DNA of 46,418 nt from JANLSE01 sp038214135 (GTDB lineage Bacteria; Chloroflexota; Chloroflexia; Chloroflexales; Roseiflexaceae): NCBI GenBank assembly GCA_038214135.1, contig JBBQSD010000039.1, positions 1 to 46,418 on the forward strand, read 5' to 3'. Positions 1 through 7,808 of the stretch are shown here, piece by piece (within the stretch, counting starts at the first letter, position 1; the number at the start of each line of letters is the position of its first letter). Below the pieces are notes generated by a model. It searched no databases. It saw only the letters and a program-made list of their open reading frames with translations, and was not told the DNA's origin. The position numbers and the translations under genes are program-made.

Positions 1-2
1 GT

Positions 3-1286
3 GGTATCGAGGAGGACAGCAGCGACATCGTTGTTGAACATTCGATTATTGCTGATAACATCGCTGGTAGCAATGCTGATTTTAATTTCACCCAGTCGAT
101 CGTTACGTTTTCGCTGATCGAGGATACTGGAGCTGGTATCAACCGGGCATTCACCGATGGCAATAACAATATCATCAATGAGGACCCGCAGTTAGGCCCG
201 CTCCAGAATAATGGTGGGCCAACCGAGACACATCTGCCGGCACTAACAAGCCCAGCAGTCAATAGTGGAAACCCGGCTATCGTTGGTGCCCCAAGTACCG
301 ATCAGCGTGGCTTTACGCGTATACGCGGCAGCAAGATCGATATGGGTGCAGTCGAAACCGACTATGGAACGGCGCTGAGCCTGACCGTTAATAGCATTAC
401 GGTGAATGAAGGTTTGCCAACCGCAACCCTCTCGGTGACACGCACTGGTGGTATTGATGGCGCTGTCGCAGTGGACTTCGTAACCAGCAATGGCACTGCT
501 ACTGCTGGGCAGGATTTCACCGCCACCAATGGCACCCTAAACTGGACCAGCGGCGATAGGACTGCAAAAACGATTACGATCCCAATTACCAACGATACAA
601 CAGTTGAGCCCAACGAGACGTTCTCCGTCACCCTTTCGAATGTGCAGAACGCGACATTGGGAACGATCACGGTTGCGACGATCACGATTACCGATAATGA
701 CACTGCTCCTCCCCCGCCGCCGCCCGAATCGACTGGCTATAGCCTGTTCTTACCGAATGTCATCCATAATCCGTTGCCTGATCTGGTGGTAAGTAGCATT
801 GCTCTGGCACCCAACAAAACGAGCTTTGCGGCAGGTGAACCAGTTGAGATTGCCGTCACGATCACCAACCAGGGCACGGCTCCAAGTGGCCCATTCTGGA
901 TCGATATGTACTTGAATCCATCCGAAGAACCAACAGTCAACAAAGCCTGGCATGTGATCTGTGGTATCACCCCGTGTTATGGGGTTGTCTGGGGTGTCGT
1001 TCAAACATTACAGCCTGGGCAGAGTGTGACTATCCGATCAACCGTTGGCTCGTACGCTCCTGAATATACCAGTTGGCAGGGTGCATTTGCCAGTGGAACG
1101 AACCGGATTGTGGTGCTGGCCGATAGTATCAACCGCGGTGTCGCAACCGGTGCTGTGCTTGAGTCGAACGAGGCGAATAATAGCGGAAGCCTGAATATCA
1201 GTGTGACTGGTGTGAATCCGCCGAGCCTGAATAAAGCACCGGAAAGCGTGGATACGACCGAGCGACCGCTGCTCCCAGAACGATAG
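3..1286 (+). CDS. Secreted beta-helix / Calx-beta / CARDB surface protein, 3' part
   Basis: The frame is open from the first bases, so the N-terminus lies outside the window. Seen in order: the end of a right-handed beta-helix closing with a choice-of-anchor Q signature (DPQLGPLQNNGGPTETH, SPAVNSGNP, TDQRGFTR, DMGAVE, about nt 180-355); a Calx-beta domain ending TITITDND (about nt 370-705); a polyproline linker; a YSLFLPNVI segment; and a CARDB-type Ig-like domain (PDLVVSSIAL to ESNEANN, about nt 775-1200). The tail is polar, with no membrane helix. These modules are typical of exported adhesins and matrix proteins; the ligand is unknown. Its neighbour downstream is another exported protein. 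An ATG at 342 lies inside the anchor domain and is not a real start. Confidence 0.85.
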   Translation, partial: GIEEDSSDIVVEHSIIADNIAGSNADFNFTQSIVTFSLIEDTGAGINRAFTDGNNNIINEDPQLGPLQNNGGPTETHLPALTSPAVNSGNPAIVGAPSTDQRGFTRIRGSKIDMGAVETDYGTALSLTVNSITVNEGLPTATLSVTRTGGIDGAVAVDFVTSNGTATAGQDFTATNGTLNWTSGDRTAKTITIPITNDTTVEPNETFSVTLSNVQNATLGTITVATITITDNDTAPPPPPPESTGYSLFLPNVIHNPLPDLVVSSIALAPNKTSFAAGEPVEIAVTITNQGTAPSGPFWIDMYLNPSEEPTVNKAWHVICGITPCYGVVWGVVQTLQPGQSVTIRSTVGSYAPEYTSWQGAFASGTNRIVVLADSINRGVATGAVLESNEANNSGSLNISVTGVNPPSLNKAPESVDTTERPLLPER

Positions 1287-1324
1287 TTAGGGCAGTCCAG
1301 CCCAAGGAATAATCTGGTTTTAGC

Positions 1325-1399
1325 AGGGCTTTAGCCCTCTACAAAGCGGAGCGCGATAGCGCAACATCTACGCTTCAGCATACTAGGGCTGTAGCCGAG
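1325..1399. repeat. Two GGGCT-n2-AGCC(C) hairpin motifs
   Basis: AGGGCT-TT-AGCCCT at 1325-1338 is a perfect 6-bp dyad, and a related GGCT-GT-AGCC follows at about 1387-1396. They fill the gap between the two exported proteins and look like a small dispersed palindrome family. The first may act as a weak terminator, but there is no T tract. Confidence 0.4.
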
Positions 1400-1409
1400 A
1401 GAGGAACTT

Positions 1410-1979
1410 ATGCGACAACTGAGAACATTACTCGTGATTGGCGGAATGCTGACATGCTTGCTTGGTATCGGGTCGTTGATGCTGCCCATCCACCCAGCAA
1501 TCGCACAATCGTTGCCCTTGCCAGATCGACCGACGCTTACGCCGCGGCCGATACCCGCAGAATCCAAGCAGAGCAATCCGATTGTGGCGACAAGCCGGAT
1601 TGCCGGAACGGTGATTGATACACGAACGGGGGTACCAACAGCAGGCATCACCGTACAAGTTGGCGACACGATGGTAAAAACCGACGCCAATGGCAATTAT
1701 GATCTCAATGGGTTGGTAGCAGGCACGTATACGATTGCGTTGGTGCTCTCAGCCGATCAGGGGGTTGCTGAACAGGGAACGCTGACAATCAGCGTCGCTG
1801 AGGATGCAAGCGTTATTCAACACCTATCGTTCCGCAGCCCAGCACCGCCAGTTGAATCAGCACCGCTGCCGGTACCGGCGACACTGCCCAGGACTGGTGG
1901 CAATGAGAGCTCGATCTGGCTGTTCATGGTTGGTGTGCTGATGATTATCTCTGCGGGTCTGGTGCGGCGTCAGGTTTAA
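1410..1979 (+). CDS. LPxTG-anchored exported protein with carboxypeptidase-regulatory-like domain
   Basis: The 189-residue product has a signal peptide (residues 1-33: basic MRQLR, hydrophobic core, cleavage probably after AIA-Q) and a Pro-rich linker. A beta-sandwich of the carboxypeptidase-regulatory/SpaA type follows (about 48-125; IAGTVIDTRTGVPTAGITV, then TDANGNYDLNGLVAGTYTI). The C-terminus has a sortase-type signal: LPRTGG at 159-164, a hydrophobic helix, and RRQV at the end. AGAGAGG lies just before the ATG. Known of the family: LPxTG proteins are cut between T and G and attached to the cell envelope by sortase. Inference: a small covalently anchored surface protein. A strong terminator follows at 2007. 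No sortase gene is visible nearby. Confidence 0.75.
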   Translation: MRQLRTLLVIGGMLTCLLGIGSLMLPIHPAIAQSLPLPDRPTLTPRPIPAESKQSNPIVATSRIAGTVIDTRTGVPTAGITVQVGDTMVKTDANGNYDLNGLVAGTYTIALVLSADQGVAEQGTLTISVAEDASVIQHLSFRSPAPPVESAPLPVPATLPRTGGNESSIWLFMVGVLMIISAGLVRRQV

Positions 1980-2006
1980 TCTTTCACCTTTCGCCCTCAC
2001 CCCTTC

Positions 2007-2039
2007 GCCCCTCTCCCATACGGTGGGAGAGGGGCTTTT
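2007..2039 (+). terminator. Rho-independent terminator, member of a dispersed hairpin family
   Basis: A perfect 12-bp stem, GCCCCTCTCCCA (2007-2018) with TGGGAGAGGGGC (2024-2035), has a 5-base loop and is followed by TTTT. It closes the LPxTG gene. The same stem recurs near 3265, 24497, 36075 and 38869. Confidence 0.8.
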
Positions 2040-2161
2040 GTATTGATAATGGACATCATGCACTGATCGGTGTGCTAGAATGGCAACCGGCGTTGTGGTT
2101 CCCGATAATGTACGCCACAATGCTAAACATGAATTCTTGTGAGGTGCAAGGAGGCACAGGC

Positions 2162-3241
2162 ATGGACATGTTCAGTGGGCAGGGGCTTTCCGGGTTAGCG
2201 TTGCTCTCGAATGCCGAGACGCGCTCGATTTCCGCCGAGAATCCAACCGGTGCGCGTGGCGGCGGGGCGCGTGAAGTGCCAGATCCCCAGAGTCCATCCG
2301 GCCAGCTTGGGCGTGGCTGGAAGGTGCGACCCTGCATTCGGCTCGAAGCGGGTACAACCACGACTCTTGCCGATATCAGCGGGCCAGGAATCATTCAGCA
2401 TATCTGGATCACAACCTTTCCCGAGGCCTATACCGACACCGTGATCCGTTTCTATTGGGATGATGAAGAAACCCCATCGGTTGAGGTCCCGCTTGGCGAT
2501 TTCTTCTGTAATGGCTTCGGTTTGCGCTACAATGTCAACTCCATGCCAGTGGTCGTCAACCCGGTTGGCGGGTTCAACTGTTATTGGCCGATGCCATTCC
2601 GCAAGCACGCTCGAATCACCATCGAGAACCAGCATAGCGGGCCGATCAAATTCTTCTTCTACCAGATCACCTATGCTCTCACTGACGTTCCTGATCAGTC
2701 AGCCTATTTCCATGCTCAGCACCGCCTCTCGACCACCTCACGCGAATTGCCCGAGCATACGATTCTGGAGGGAGTGCGCGGCCAGGGACACTATGTTGGC
2801 ACGTTCCTGGCCTGGAAGCAGCATAGCAATGGCTGGTGGGGTGAGGGCGAGATCAAATTCTATATGGATGGCGATGGCGAGTTTCCAACGATCTGTGGCA
2901 CCGGCACCGAGGATTATGTTGGTGGGGCCTGGTGCTTCGAAAACCAGACCTACTCAACGCCGTTTCTGGGCTACCCACTCTTCCGGAAAGAGGCTGGGGA
3001 AGTACCCCGCCATGCACTCTATCGCTGGCATATCCCCGATCCGATTCGCTTTCGTGAAGACCTACGTGTGACCATCCAGACCCTTGGGTGGTGGCCGAAC
3101 TGGACCTTCCAACCGCTTGCCGATACGATCAGTTCGGTGGCCTACTGGTATCAGAGCGAACCGCATGCGCCCTTCCCGGCACTCTCGCCCGTTCCATTGC
3201 GCTGGAGCGACCCGCCAACAGCACCGCCACCATTCGGTTAA
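2162..3241 (+). CDS. GH172 (DUF2961) family glycoside hydrolase
   Basis: The start at 2162 is chosen over an upstream in-frame ATG at 2072 because AAGGAGG (2148-2154) sits 7 bases before it and the protein then begins MDMFSGQGLSGLALLS, as DUF2961 proteins do. It has 359 residues with no signal peptide. Family hallmarks are NAETRSISAENPTG near the N-terminus, LGRGWKVRPCI, and the conserved block GEGEIKFYMDGDGEFPTICG followed by GTGTEDYVGGAW, which holds the acidic residues thought to be catalytic. Characterised GH172 enzymes act on alpha-D-fructofuranosides or D-arabinofuranosides and form oligomers. The substrate here is unknown; an arabinose-isomerase-like gene lies 760 bp downstream. Confidence 0.88.
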   Translation: MDMFSGQGLSGLALLSNAETRSISAENPTGARGGGAREVPDPQSPSGQLGRGWKVRPCIRLEAGTTTTLADISGPGIIQHIWITTFPEAYTDTVIRFYWDDEETPSVEVPLGDFFCNGFGLRYNVNSMPVVVNPVGGFNCYWPMPFRKHARITIENQHSGPIKFFFYQITYALTDVPDQSAYFHAQHRLSTTSRELPEHTILEGVRGQGHYVGTFLAWKQHSNGWWGEGEIKFYMDGDGEFPTICGTGTEDYVGGAWCFENQTYSTPFLGYPLFRKEAGEVPRHALYRWHIPDPIRFREDLRVTIQTLGWWPNWTFQPLADTISSVAYWYQSEPHAPFPALSPVPLRWSDPPTAPPPFG

Positions 3242-3264
3242 GCGCTCATTATCCCCCTCTGCCG

Positions 3265-3293
3265 CCCCTTCTCCCATTGCTGGGGAGAAGGGG
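3265..3293 (+). repeat. CCCCTTCTCCCA hairpin repeat
   Basis: CCCCTTCTCCCA (3265-3276), loop TTGC, then TGGGGAGAAGGGG (3281-3293) with one bulged G. It lies 24 bp after the GH172 stop and may serve as a terminator, although no T run follows. Confidence 0.6.
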
Positions 3294-3330
3294 AACAATG
3301 AACCACGTATCGCCATGAATAGGTTGAGCG

Positions 3331-3936
3331 ATGACAACGCAACGCAAGGGCATCATCAAAACCTGGAAAGGCGATAAAGGCTTTGGGTTTATTACACCAG
3401 ATGATGGCGGCAAAGAGGTCTTTTTTCATATGAGCAATATTGCCAATCGCCAAACGCGCCCATCCGTACATGCATCAGTTCGCTATACGTTGACGTATGA
3501 TCAGCAACAACGGCCACGGGCTGTTGATATTTATCTCGAAAATCAATCAGTTGCAGCAGCGCCAATCGGGCCGGTGATCATTGCATTCAGTATTGTATGT
3601 GCCTTCTTTTTAGTACTTACCCTCGCAATTGTTATGTTTCATCTTTCACCAATAGTATTTGGTATCTATGCGCTGTTTAGTATGATCACCATTGCTGCAT
3701 ATCATATCGATAAATCGAGCGCCTTGCGTGGTGATTGGCGTATTCCCGAAAATATGCTTCACCTCCTTGAGCTTTTCGGCGGCTGGCCCGGTGCATTGAT
3801 CGCACAGGCATATTATCGCCATAAAACAATAAAATCATCATATCAGATGGTGTACTGGATCATTATTGTGATCAATCTGATTGTATTGGTCGTGTATGGT
3901 CTGCTGGTTAATCCCAGAACAAGCATAAATGGTTGA
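3331..3936 (+). CDS. Cold-shock domain / DUF1294 membrane protein
   Basis: The 201-residue product begins with a cold-shock OB fold (residues 4-67) carrying RNP1-like KGFGFI and RNP2-like VFFH, which bind single-stranded RNA or DNA. Hydrophobic helices follow at about 78-100, 105-125 and 176-196. The DUF1294 part is recognisable from YHIDKSSALRGDWRIPENMLH and ELFGGWPGALIAQ. This fusion is a known bacterial family with no firm function; the cytoplasmic cold-shock domain is probably tethered to the membrane. Base composition is more AT-rich than its neighbours, and spacing from the flanking genes argues for its own transcript. Start choice is moderate (AGGTTGAGCG before ATG). Confidence 0.88.
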   Translation: MTTQRKGIIKTWKGDKGFGFITPDDGGKEVFFHMSNIANRQTRPSVHASVRYTLTYDQQQRPRAVDIYLENQSVAAAPIGPVIIAFSIVCAFFLVLTLAIVMFHLSPIVFGIYALFSMITIAAYHIDKSSALRGDWRIPENMLHLLELFGGWPGALIAQAYYRHKTIKSSYQMVYWIIIVINLIVLVVYGLLVNPRTSING

Positions 3937-4004
3937 TGGAACCTTTCGCATCTGGGCATTAGGCTGTGTTTCATCGCTTGTAGATATAGTGTGAGGAGCT
4001 TTGT

Positions 4005-5438
4005 ATGGTTAGGCAACCAGCAGTCGCACGGATTGGCGTCTTCGGTATTGGTTTGGCCGCCTACTGGGAGCAGTTCAATGGCTTGAAAGCGCGGCTCGAA
4101 CGCTATCAGCGCGATATTGAGGCGCGGCTGAGCGAGTATGGCGCTCAGATCATATCGGCAGGGTTGGTCGATACTGCCCATGCTGCCGTTGCTGCTGGCG
4201 ATCTGTTCGCCCGCGAGCAGATCGACCTGCTTGTCTGTTACACGGCGACCTATGCTACATCAGCGCAGGTTCTGCCCGTTGTTCAGCGTGGCCGTCGGCC
4301 TGTCGTCGTGCTCAATCTGCAACCAACCGCACAGCTCGATTATGCCAACACCGATACAGGCGAGTGGTTGGCCAATTGTTCGGCCTGTTGTGTGCCAGAA
4401 ATATCGAATGCGTTTGCCCGCAGCCGAATTCCATTTCAGGTCGTCTCGGGCCAATTGTATGATGATCCACGGGCTTGGGGCCAGATCAATGAATGGATTC
4501 GGGCTGCGGCAACCGTACGATCCCTGAGCAACAGCCGCATTGGCTTTCTTGGCCATACCTACCCTGGCATGCTCGACATGTATTCCGATTTCACGATGCA
4601 CCAGGCGCAGTTGGGCACCCATATTGAAGTTCTAGAAATGGACGACCTGGCCGCCCGCGTTGCCACTATCAGCGCTGCGCAGGTGAGCGCCAAACACAAC
4701 GAAATCGTTGCGATGTTTGAGTTGGCCGAGCCAGGAAGTGACAAGATCTCCATGCCAATCACACCCGAAGCAATCGATTGGAGTGCCAGGGTGGCCTGCG
4801 GACTCGATCAACTGGTGGCCGATTTCCAGCTGCATGGGCTGGCCTACTATTATCGTGGGCTGGATGGCAACCCATTCGAGCAATTGGGTGCCGGGCTGAT
4901 TGTTGGCAACACACTACTGACGGCCCGTGGTGTTCCATGCAGCGGCGAGGGCGATCTGAAAACCTGCATCTCGATGTTGATTATGGATCGGCTTGGCGCA
5001 GGCGGTTCATTTACCGAATTCTATGCCATGGATTTTATTGATGGGATTATCCTGATGGGCCACGATGGGCCTGGCCATGTTGCGATCAGTGACCGCAAGC
5101 CAAAACTGCGTGGGCTTGGGCTCTATCATGGGAAGCGTGGCCATGGCCTCTCGGTCGAGTTCCAGGTGCGCCCAGGGCCTGTTACGATCCTGTGTACCAC
5201 CCAGACTGCCACAGGCCAACTGAAATTCATACTTGCCGAGGGCCAGGCCGAAGCAGGACCAACCATGCAGATTGGCAATACCAACTCGCGATTACGCTTT
5301 GGCCTGCCGCCAGCCGAGTTCATGGATAGCTGGTGTTCGCATGGGCCGACGCATCATGTCGCATTGGGTATTGGGCATCAGCGGCGGGCAATTGAGAAGG
5401 TGGCCCGTTTGCTGGGTGTTGAGTGTGTGCTGGTCTGA
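4005..5438 (+). CDS. L-arabinose isomerase-like (L-fucose/L-arabinose isomerase family) protein
   Basis: The 477-residue product matches AraA in size and layout. Metal-ligand positions are all visible: Glu in SGEGDLKTC (about 315), Glu in GGSFTEFYAMDF (about 338), His in ILMGHDGPGH (about 352) and His in SHGPTHHVALGIGH (about 448), corresponding to the E/E/H/H site of AraA. The N-terminal half is Rossmann-like (RIGVFGIGLAAYWEQF). GAGGAG precedes the ATG. Family chemistry is aldose-ketose isomerisation using Mn2+; these divergent members are often not true AraA, so the sugar is uncertain. There is no araB or araD nearby, which weakens a classical arabinose pathway. With GH172 upstream, release and isomerisation of a pentose is a plausible inference. 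Confidence 0.75.
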   Translation: MVRQPAVARIGVFGIGLAAYWEQFNGLKARLERYQRDIEARLSEYGAQIISAGLVDTAHAAVAAGDLFAREQIDLLVCYTATYATSAQVLPVVQRGRRPVVVLNLQPTAQLDYANTDTGEWLANCSACCVPEISNAFARSRIPFQVVSGQLYDDPRAWGQINEWIRAAATVRSLSNSRIGFLGHTYPGMLDMYSDFTMHQAQLGTHIEVLEMDDLAARVATISAAQVSAKHNEIVAMFELAEPGSDKISMPITPEAIDWSARVACGLDQLVADFQLHGLAYYYRGLDGNPFEQLGAGLIVGNTLLTARGVPCSGEGDLKTCISMLIMDRLGAGGSFTEFYAMDFIDGIILMGHDGPGHVAISDRKPKLRGLGLYHGKRGHGLSVEFQVRPGPVTILCTTQTATGQLKFILAEGQAEAGPTMQIGNTNSRLRFGLPPAEFMDSWCSHGPTHHVALGIGHQRRAIEKVARLLGVECVLV

Positions 5439-5460
5439 TCGAAGGAACAGATGAACTGAT

Positions 5461-5488
5461 TTTACAAATCCGGTCGGATTGCTATAGA
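5461..5488 (+). repeat. ACAAATCCGGTCGGATTGCT dispersed repeat
   Basis: TTTTACAAATCCGGTCGGAT then TGCTATAGA, containing the dyad AATCCG-GT-CGGATT. A second copy with one central change (GGTAGG) is at 31165-31193. Both lie in gaps between genes. Confidence 0.65.
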
Positions 5489-5490
5489 GC

Positions 5491-6642
5491 CTACAATGCA
5501 TTTGGAAGATAATCTGCGAATTTATGGGCAATCGTCTGTATTTCAGAATCGTGTGGCCGTAGATGACGTAACACTATCAGTGCTTGAATTGGGTCACGTT
5601 CCATGAGGAGTTTAGCTTTATCTGGAGTCGCAAGATATTCCATCGTCATCGATACGACTTCAGTTGAACCAATTGCCTCATAGACTTTTGATGTATATTC
5701 GCCTGTTGCTGGGTATTCTCCCTGGTAGCGGCCCTGTCCCCCTTCGTCTGGTTCTTGATTCGCAGGGATTGCACCGGCCTTCCGTTTCGAAAACATAGAA
5801 GCAGACTGGCTATGACGATACTCTCTGAGAAAAGCCAGATCATTCCATAATGCTGGTGGGAGGTTATCTTCAAGATAGTGCCCTACCTCATGAACGATAA
5901 TCTCTGGCTGATCATCGCTTGCAATAAAAATACCATCGCCTCGTTTATGAGCGCGATATTTGGGGAGATCACGCCTTTCGCCACCAATTATTACTTTTGG
6001 CGCATTTAATTGCTGAAGAATTTCTGGATCGACAATTTGGCGAATGATATTATCGGCTTGTTTAAGTGCTGCTTCGTAGAGGTTTCCTCCATCTCCCATA
6101 GCAACATAACCGGATTGCCCGGTGATGGTTCTTCCTACTTCTTGAATGTTGGTTTGCAGGAGCTTCTTATCGCGCCAACGGGCATCTCGTGCAGCTTTCA
6201 TACGCTGGTGAGCATCGAATTCAATATATTCATCGTGAAGATTTCCTGTGATGCTCTTTCCAAACAGTGTCCCGAGTAAGAGAGCACTCAACATCTGTTG
6301 TTGATCTAGCGGCAATGTTCCTTTGATGCGCTTATTATGGAGTGGCGTGTGTGTTGCCCGCTTATGTGCTTGGTCTGCGAGGCTCGGGATTTCCTCCCCT
6401 GGCTTAAGGCGTTGAATGGATCCATGGGGTTTTGATAGCTGCAGCATGCGTTGCACTGCTTGGTTCCCATGTACTTGCTGAAGCTGTAACAGCAGTTCAG
6501 GCGTTCGCAAAAGTGGCGGTTGTTTTGCCGGAGGTGCAATTCCCGGCGGCACGAAGAGTGGTTGGCTTTTTTCGCCCTGCTGGACAGTACGCAATGATGT
6601 ATGGCTCTTCTGCTTTGCTTTACTGCGCTGCGATATACCCAT
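5491..6642 (-). CDS. Zincin-like metallopeptidase with eCIS-effector-type leader
   Basis: The 383-residue product has a disordered, Gln/Pro-rich N-terminus with LLQLQQVHGNQAVQRMLQL at about 51-69. This matches the 'GNQAVQRLLQ' leader common in proteins linked to extracellular contractile injection systems and in DUF4157-type toxins. Further on, PEIIVHEVGHYLEDN (around residue 250) is an HExxH zinc site, followed by a Glu-rich stretch that could supply the third ligand. There is no signal peptide or membrane helix. AT content is higher than that of neighbouring genes, suggesting transfer. No injection machinery or immunity gene is seen nearby, so the gene is an orphan cargo candidate. Known: leader family and zinc motif. 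Inferred: a toxin or effector peptidase. Confidence 0.6.
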   Translation of the reverse strand: MGISQRSKAKQKSHTSLRTVQQGEKSQPLFVPPGIAPPAKQPPLLRTPELLLQLQQVHGNQAVQRMLQLSKPHGSIQRLKPGEEIPSLADQAHKRATHTPLHNKRIKGTLPLDQQQMLSALLLGTLFGKSITGNLHDEYIEFDAHQRMKAARDARWRDKKLLQTNIQEVGRTITGQSGYVAMGDGGNLYEAALKQADNIIRQIVDPEILQQLNAPKVIIGGERRDLPKYRAHKRGDGIFIASDDQPEIIVHEVGHYLEDNLPPALWNDLAFLREYRHSQSASMFSKRKAGAIPANQEPDEGGQGRYQGEYPATGEYTSKVYEAIGSTEVVSMTMEYLATPDKAKLLMERDPIQALIVLRHLRPHDSEIQTIAHKFADYLPNAL

Positions 6643-6816
6643 TGCTGCTATGCCTCATTGATACACTATCCACCATATGTGGGAACGTCAATCAACGCAT
6701 CAATCGCGCTAGTATATAGCGGTAATGCCTGCGGGTGCTTCAGGCAATACACTTCTCACGATTGCCTTGGATGGCATTGGCTTTCATCGCAATGATGTAT
6801 GATCGGCACAAACTAT

Positions 6817-7146
6817 TCAAGTGGATCGATCCGCTCTTCTGCTAAAGTGCCGTTGGCATAACCACCCGGCCAGCACGCTTACCCCAAGCGCAAGAGCGCT
6901 ATTTGCCAATAGCGTACTCACCGAAAACGATGATCGATAGGCCATACCGCCTTCTTCCCAGAACTGTAATGGAAACCCTACCCGGACGATGTCATCGGCG
7001 CAGCCTGATCGGCCAATTCCCATGTGCTCAAGCACGGCCACGATCCCACAATCGGATTGCATATGGGCGACGATCAGCGTTATAACTACAAAGAGCAGGA
7101 GCGTGCCGATCATGCCAACCACAAATAGAATCGTTCGATGGAGCAT
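6817..7146 (-). CDS. Small membrane protein of unknown function
   Basis: The 109-residue product has two hydrophobic helices (about 5-27 and 80-97) flanking a hydrophilic loop with three Cys (DCGIV, SGCADD) and the stretch IVRVGFPLQFWEEGGMAYRS. The tail is basic (RHFSRRADRST). The topology suggests the loop lies outside the membrane and may hold a disulphide. I do not recognise a named family, though the VGFPLQFWEEGG segment looks conserved rather than random. No good ribosome site precedes the first ATG; the Met at residue 12 is an alternative start. It stands alone between the zincin gene and the NIPSNAP gene. Confidence 0.6.
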   Translation of the reverse strand: MLHRTILFVVGMIGTLLLFVVITLIVAHMQSDCGIVAVLEHMGIGRSGCADDIVRVGFPLQFWEEGGMAYRSSFSVSTLLANSALALGVSVLAGWLCQRHFSRRADRST

Positions 7147-7159
7147 GCTGTTTGGCCTT

Positions 7160-7265
7160 CGGTTTTTTGGTTCTCGGTTGTTCTTGGGCGGACACCTAGA
7201 TCGGCACCCTCCAGCGGTTCTTGGTTCTTGGCCTGGTATTCTGGCTCCTGACTCCTGACTCCTGA
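7160..7265. repeat. Heptamer (TGACTCC)n dispersed element with TTCTCGGTT module
   Basis: A stretch of TTCGGTTTTTTGGTTCTCGG-type sequence is followed by TATTC-TGGCTCC-TGACTCC-TGACTCC-TGAATA. The heptamer block is bounded by inverted TATTC/GAATA. The same design occurs at 15655, 18086, 18429, 25752 and 43374. Confidence 0.75.
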
Positions 7266-7272
7266 ATACTCG

Positions 7273-7602
7273 TTATTGCAGCACCGAATAGGTCGTTGGT
7301 GTCAGGATTGTGCTCACAACCCTGGTGACGAGCGAGCCATTGATTTCACTGGCAGCCCGACCTTCTTGCCAATCTGGGTCGGCACGAAAGGCAGCCCATG
7401 CCTGTTCAAGGGCCTGCTGATCGGCAAAGGCCATGAGGTACACGAGATCGCCAGTTTCTTCGGTGATTGGGTTTGGCACCCAAAACCCGACAACCTGCAT
7501 AGTGTGGCGAGCAAAAATGCCAAGGGTCAGGTTCTGGAAGCGATGATGCAGCGCCTCCTGTTTGCCTGGTGCGGCCCAATAGGTGCGGAGTTCGTAGATC
7601 AT
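7273..7602 (-). CDS. NIPSNAP family protein
   Basis: The 109-residue product begins MIYELRTYWAAPGKQEALHHRF, the classic NIPSNAP opening; it is a ferredoxin-like alpha/beta barrel (dimeric). It ends with a second half containing VYLMAFADQQALEQAWAAFRADPDW. The start at 7602 is fixed by AAGGAG eight bases upstream and by the family length of about 105 residues. The open frame continues much further upstream but carries no recognisable protein. The ATG overlaps the stop of the short remnant frame at 7599-7721 (ATGA), implying translational coupling. NIPSNAP proteins have no settled biochemical role in bacteria. Confidence 0.85.
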   Translation of the reverse strand: MIYELRTYWAAPGKQEALHHRFQNLTLGIFARHTMQVVGFWVPNPITEETGDLVYLMAFADQQALEQAWAAFRADPDWQEGRAASEINGSLVTRVVSTILTPTTYSVLQ

Positions 7603-7721
7603 TGGATGCTCCTTATCATGCTGATTGGCAGAAACCCATCGCGATCCAGTGCATCCTTTTCCTCGTTCGTCAGGGTATCCTCGCGGACGCCAAGCGCCAC
7701 CAGCGCCGCCTGCATGTCCAT
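7599..7721 (-). pseudogene. N-terminal remnant of a phytanoyl-CoA dioxygenase-like gene
   Basis: A 40-codon frame reads MDMQAALVALGVREDTL then TNEEKDALDRDGFLPIS. This resembles the start of PhyH-family Fe(II)/2-oxoglutarate dioxygenases, where an 'LT-EE---LDRDGFL' helix precedes the jelly-roll. The HxD...H catalytic core is absent; the frame stops in ISMIRSIQ. A GGGAGA ribosome site precedes the ATG, and the TGA overlaps the NIPSNAP ATG by 4 bp. Inference: internal deletion of a dioxygenase left a short frame that is probably still translated and may now serve as a coupling leader for NIPSNAP. Confidence 0.5.
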
Positions 7722-7808
7722 AACTATCTCCCTCATTATCCTCGAATCCAATGACCATCCATTGCGGAGGGGCGAGCCTCGTGTTCGCCCGCATTGGGCT
7801 CATTGTGT

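Noticed and set aside
4005..5438. Naming the isomerase araA
   Set aside because: Metal ligands fit, but overall sequence is divergent and araB/araD are absent nearby.
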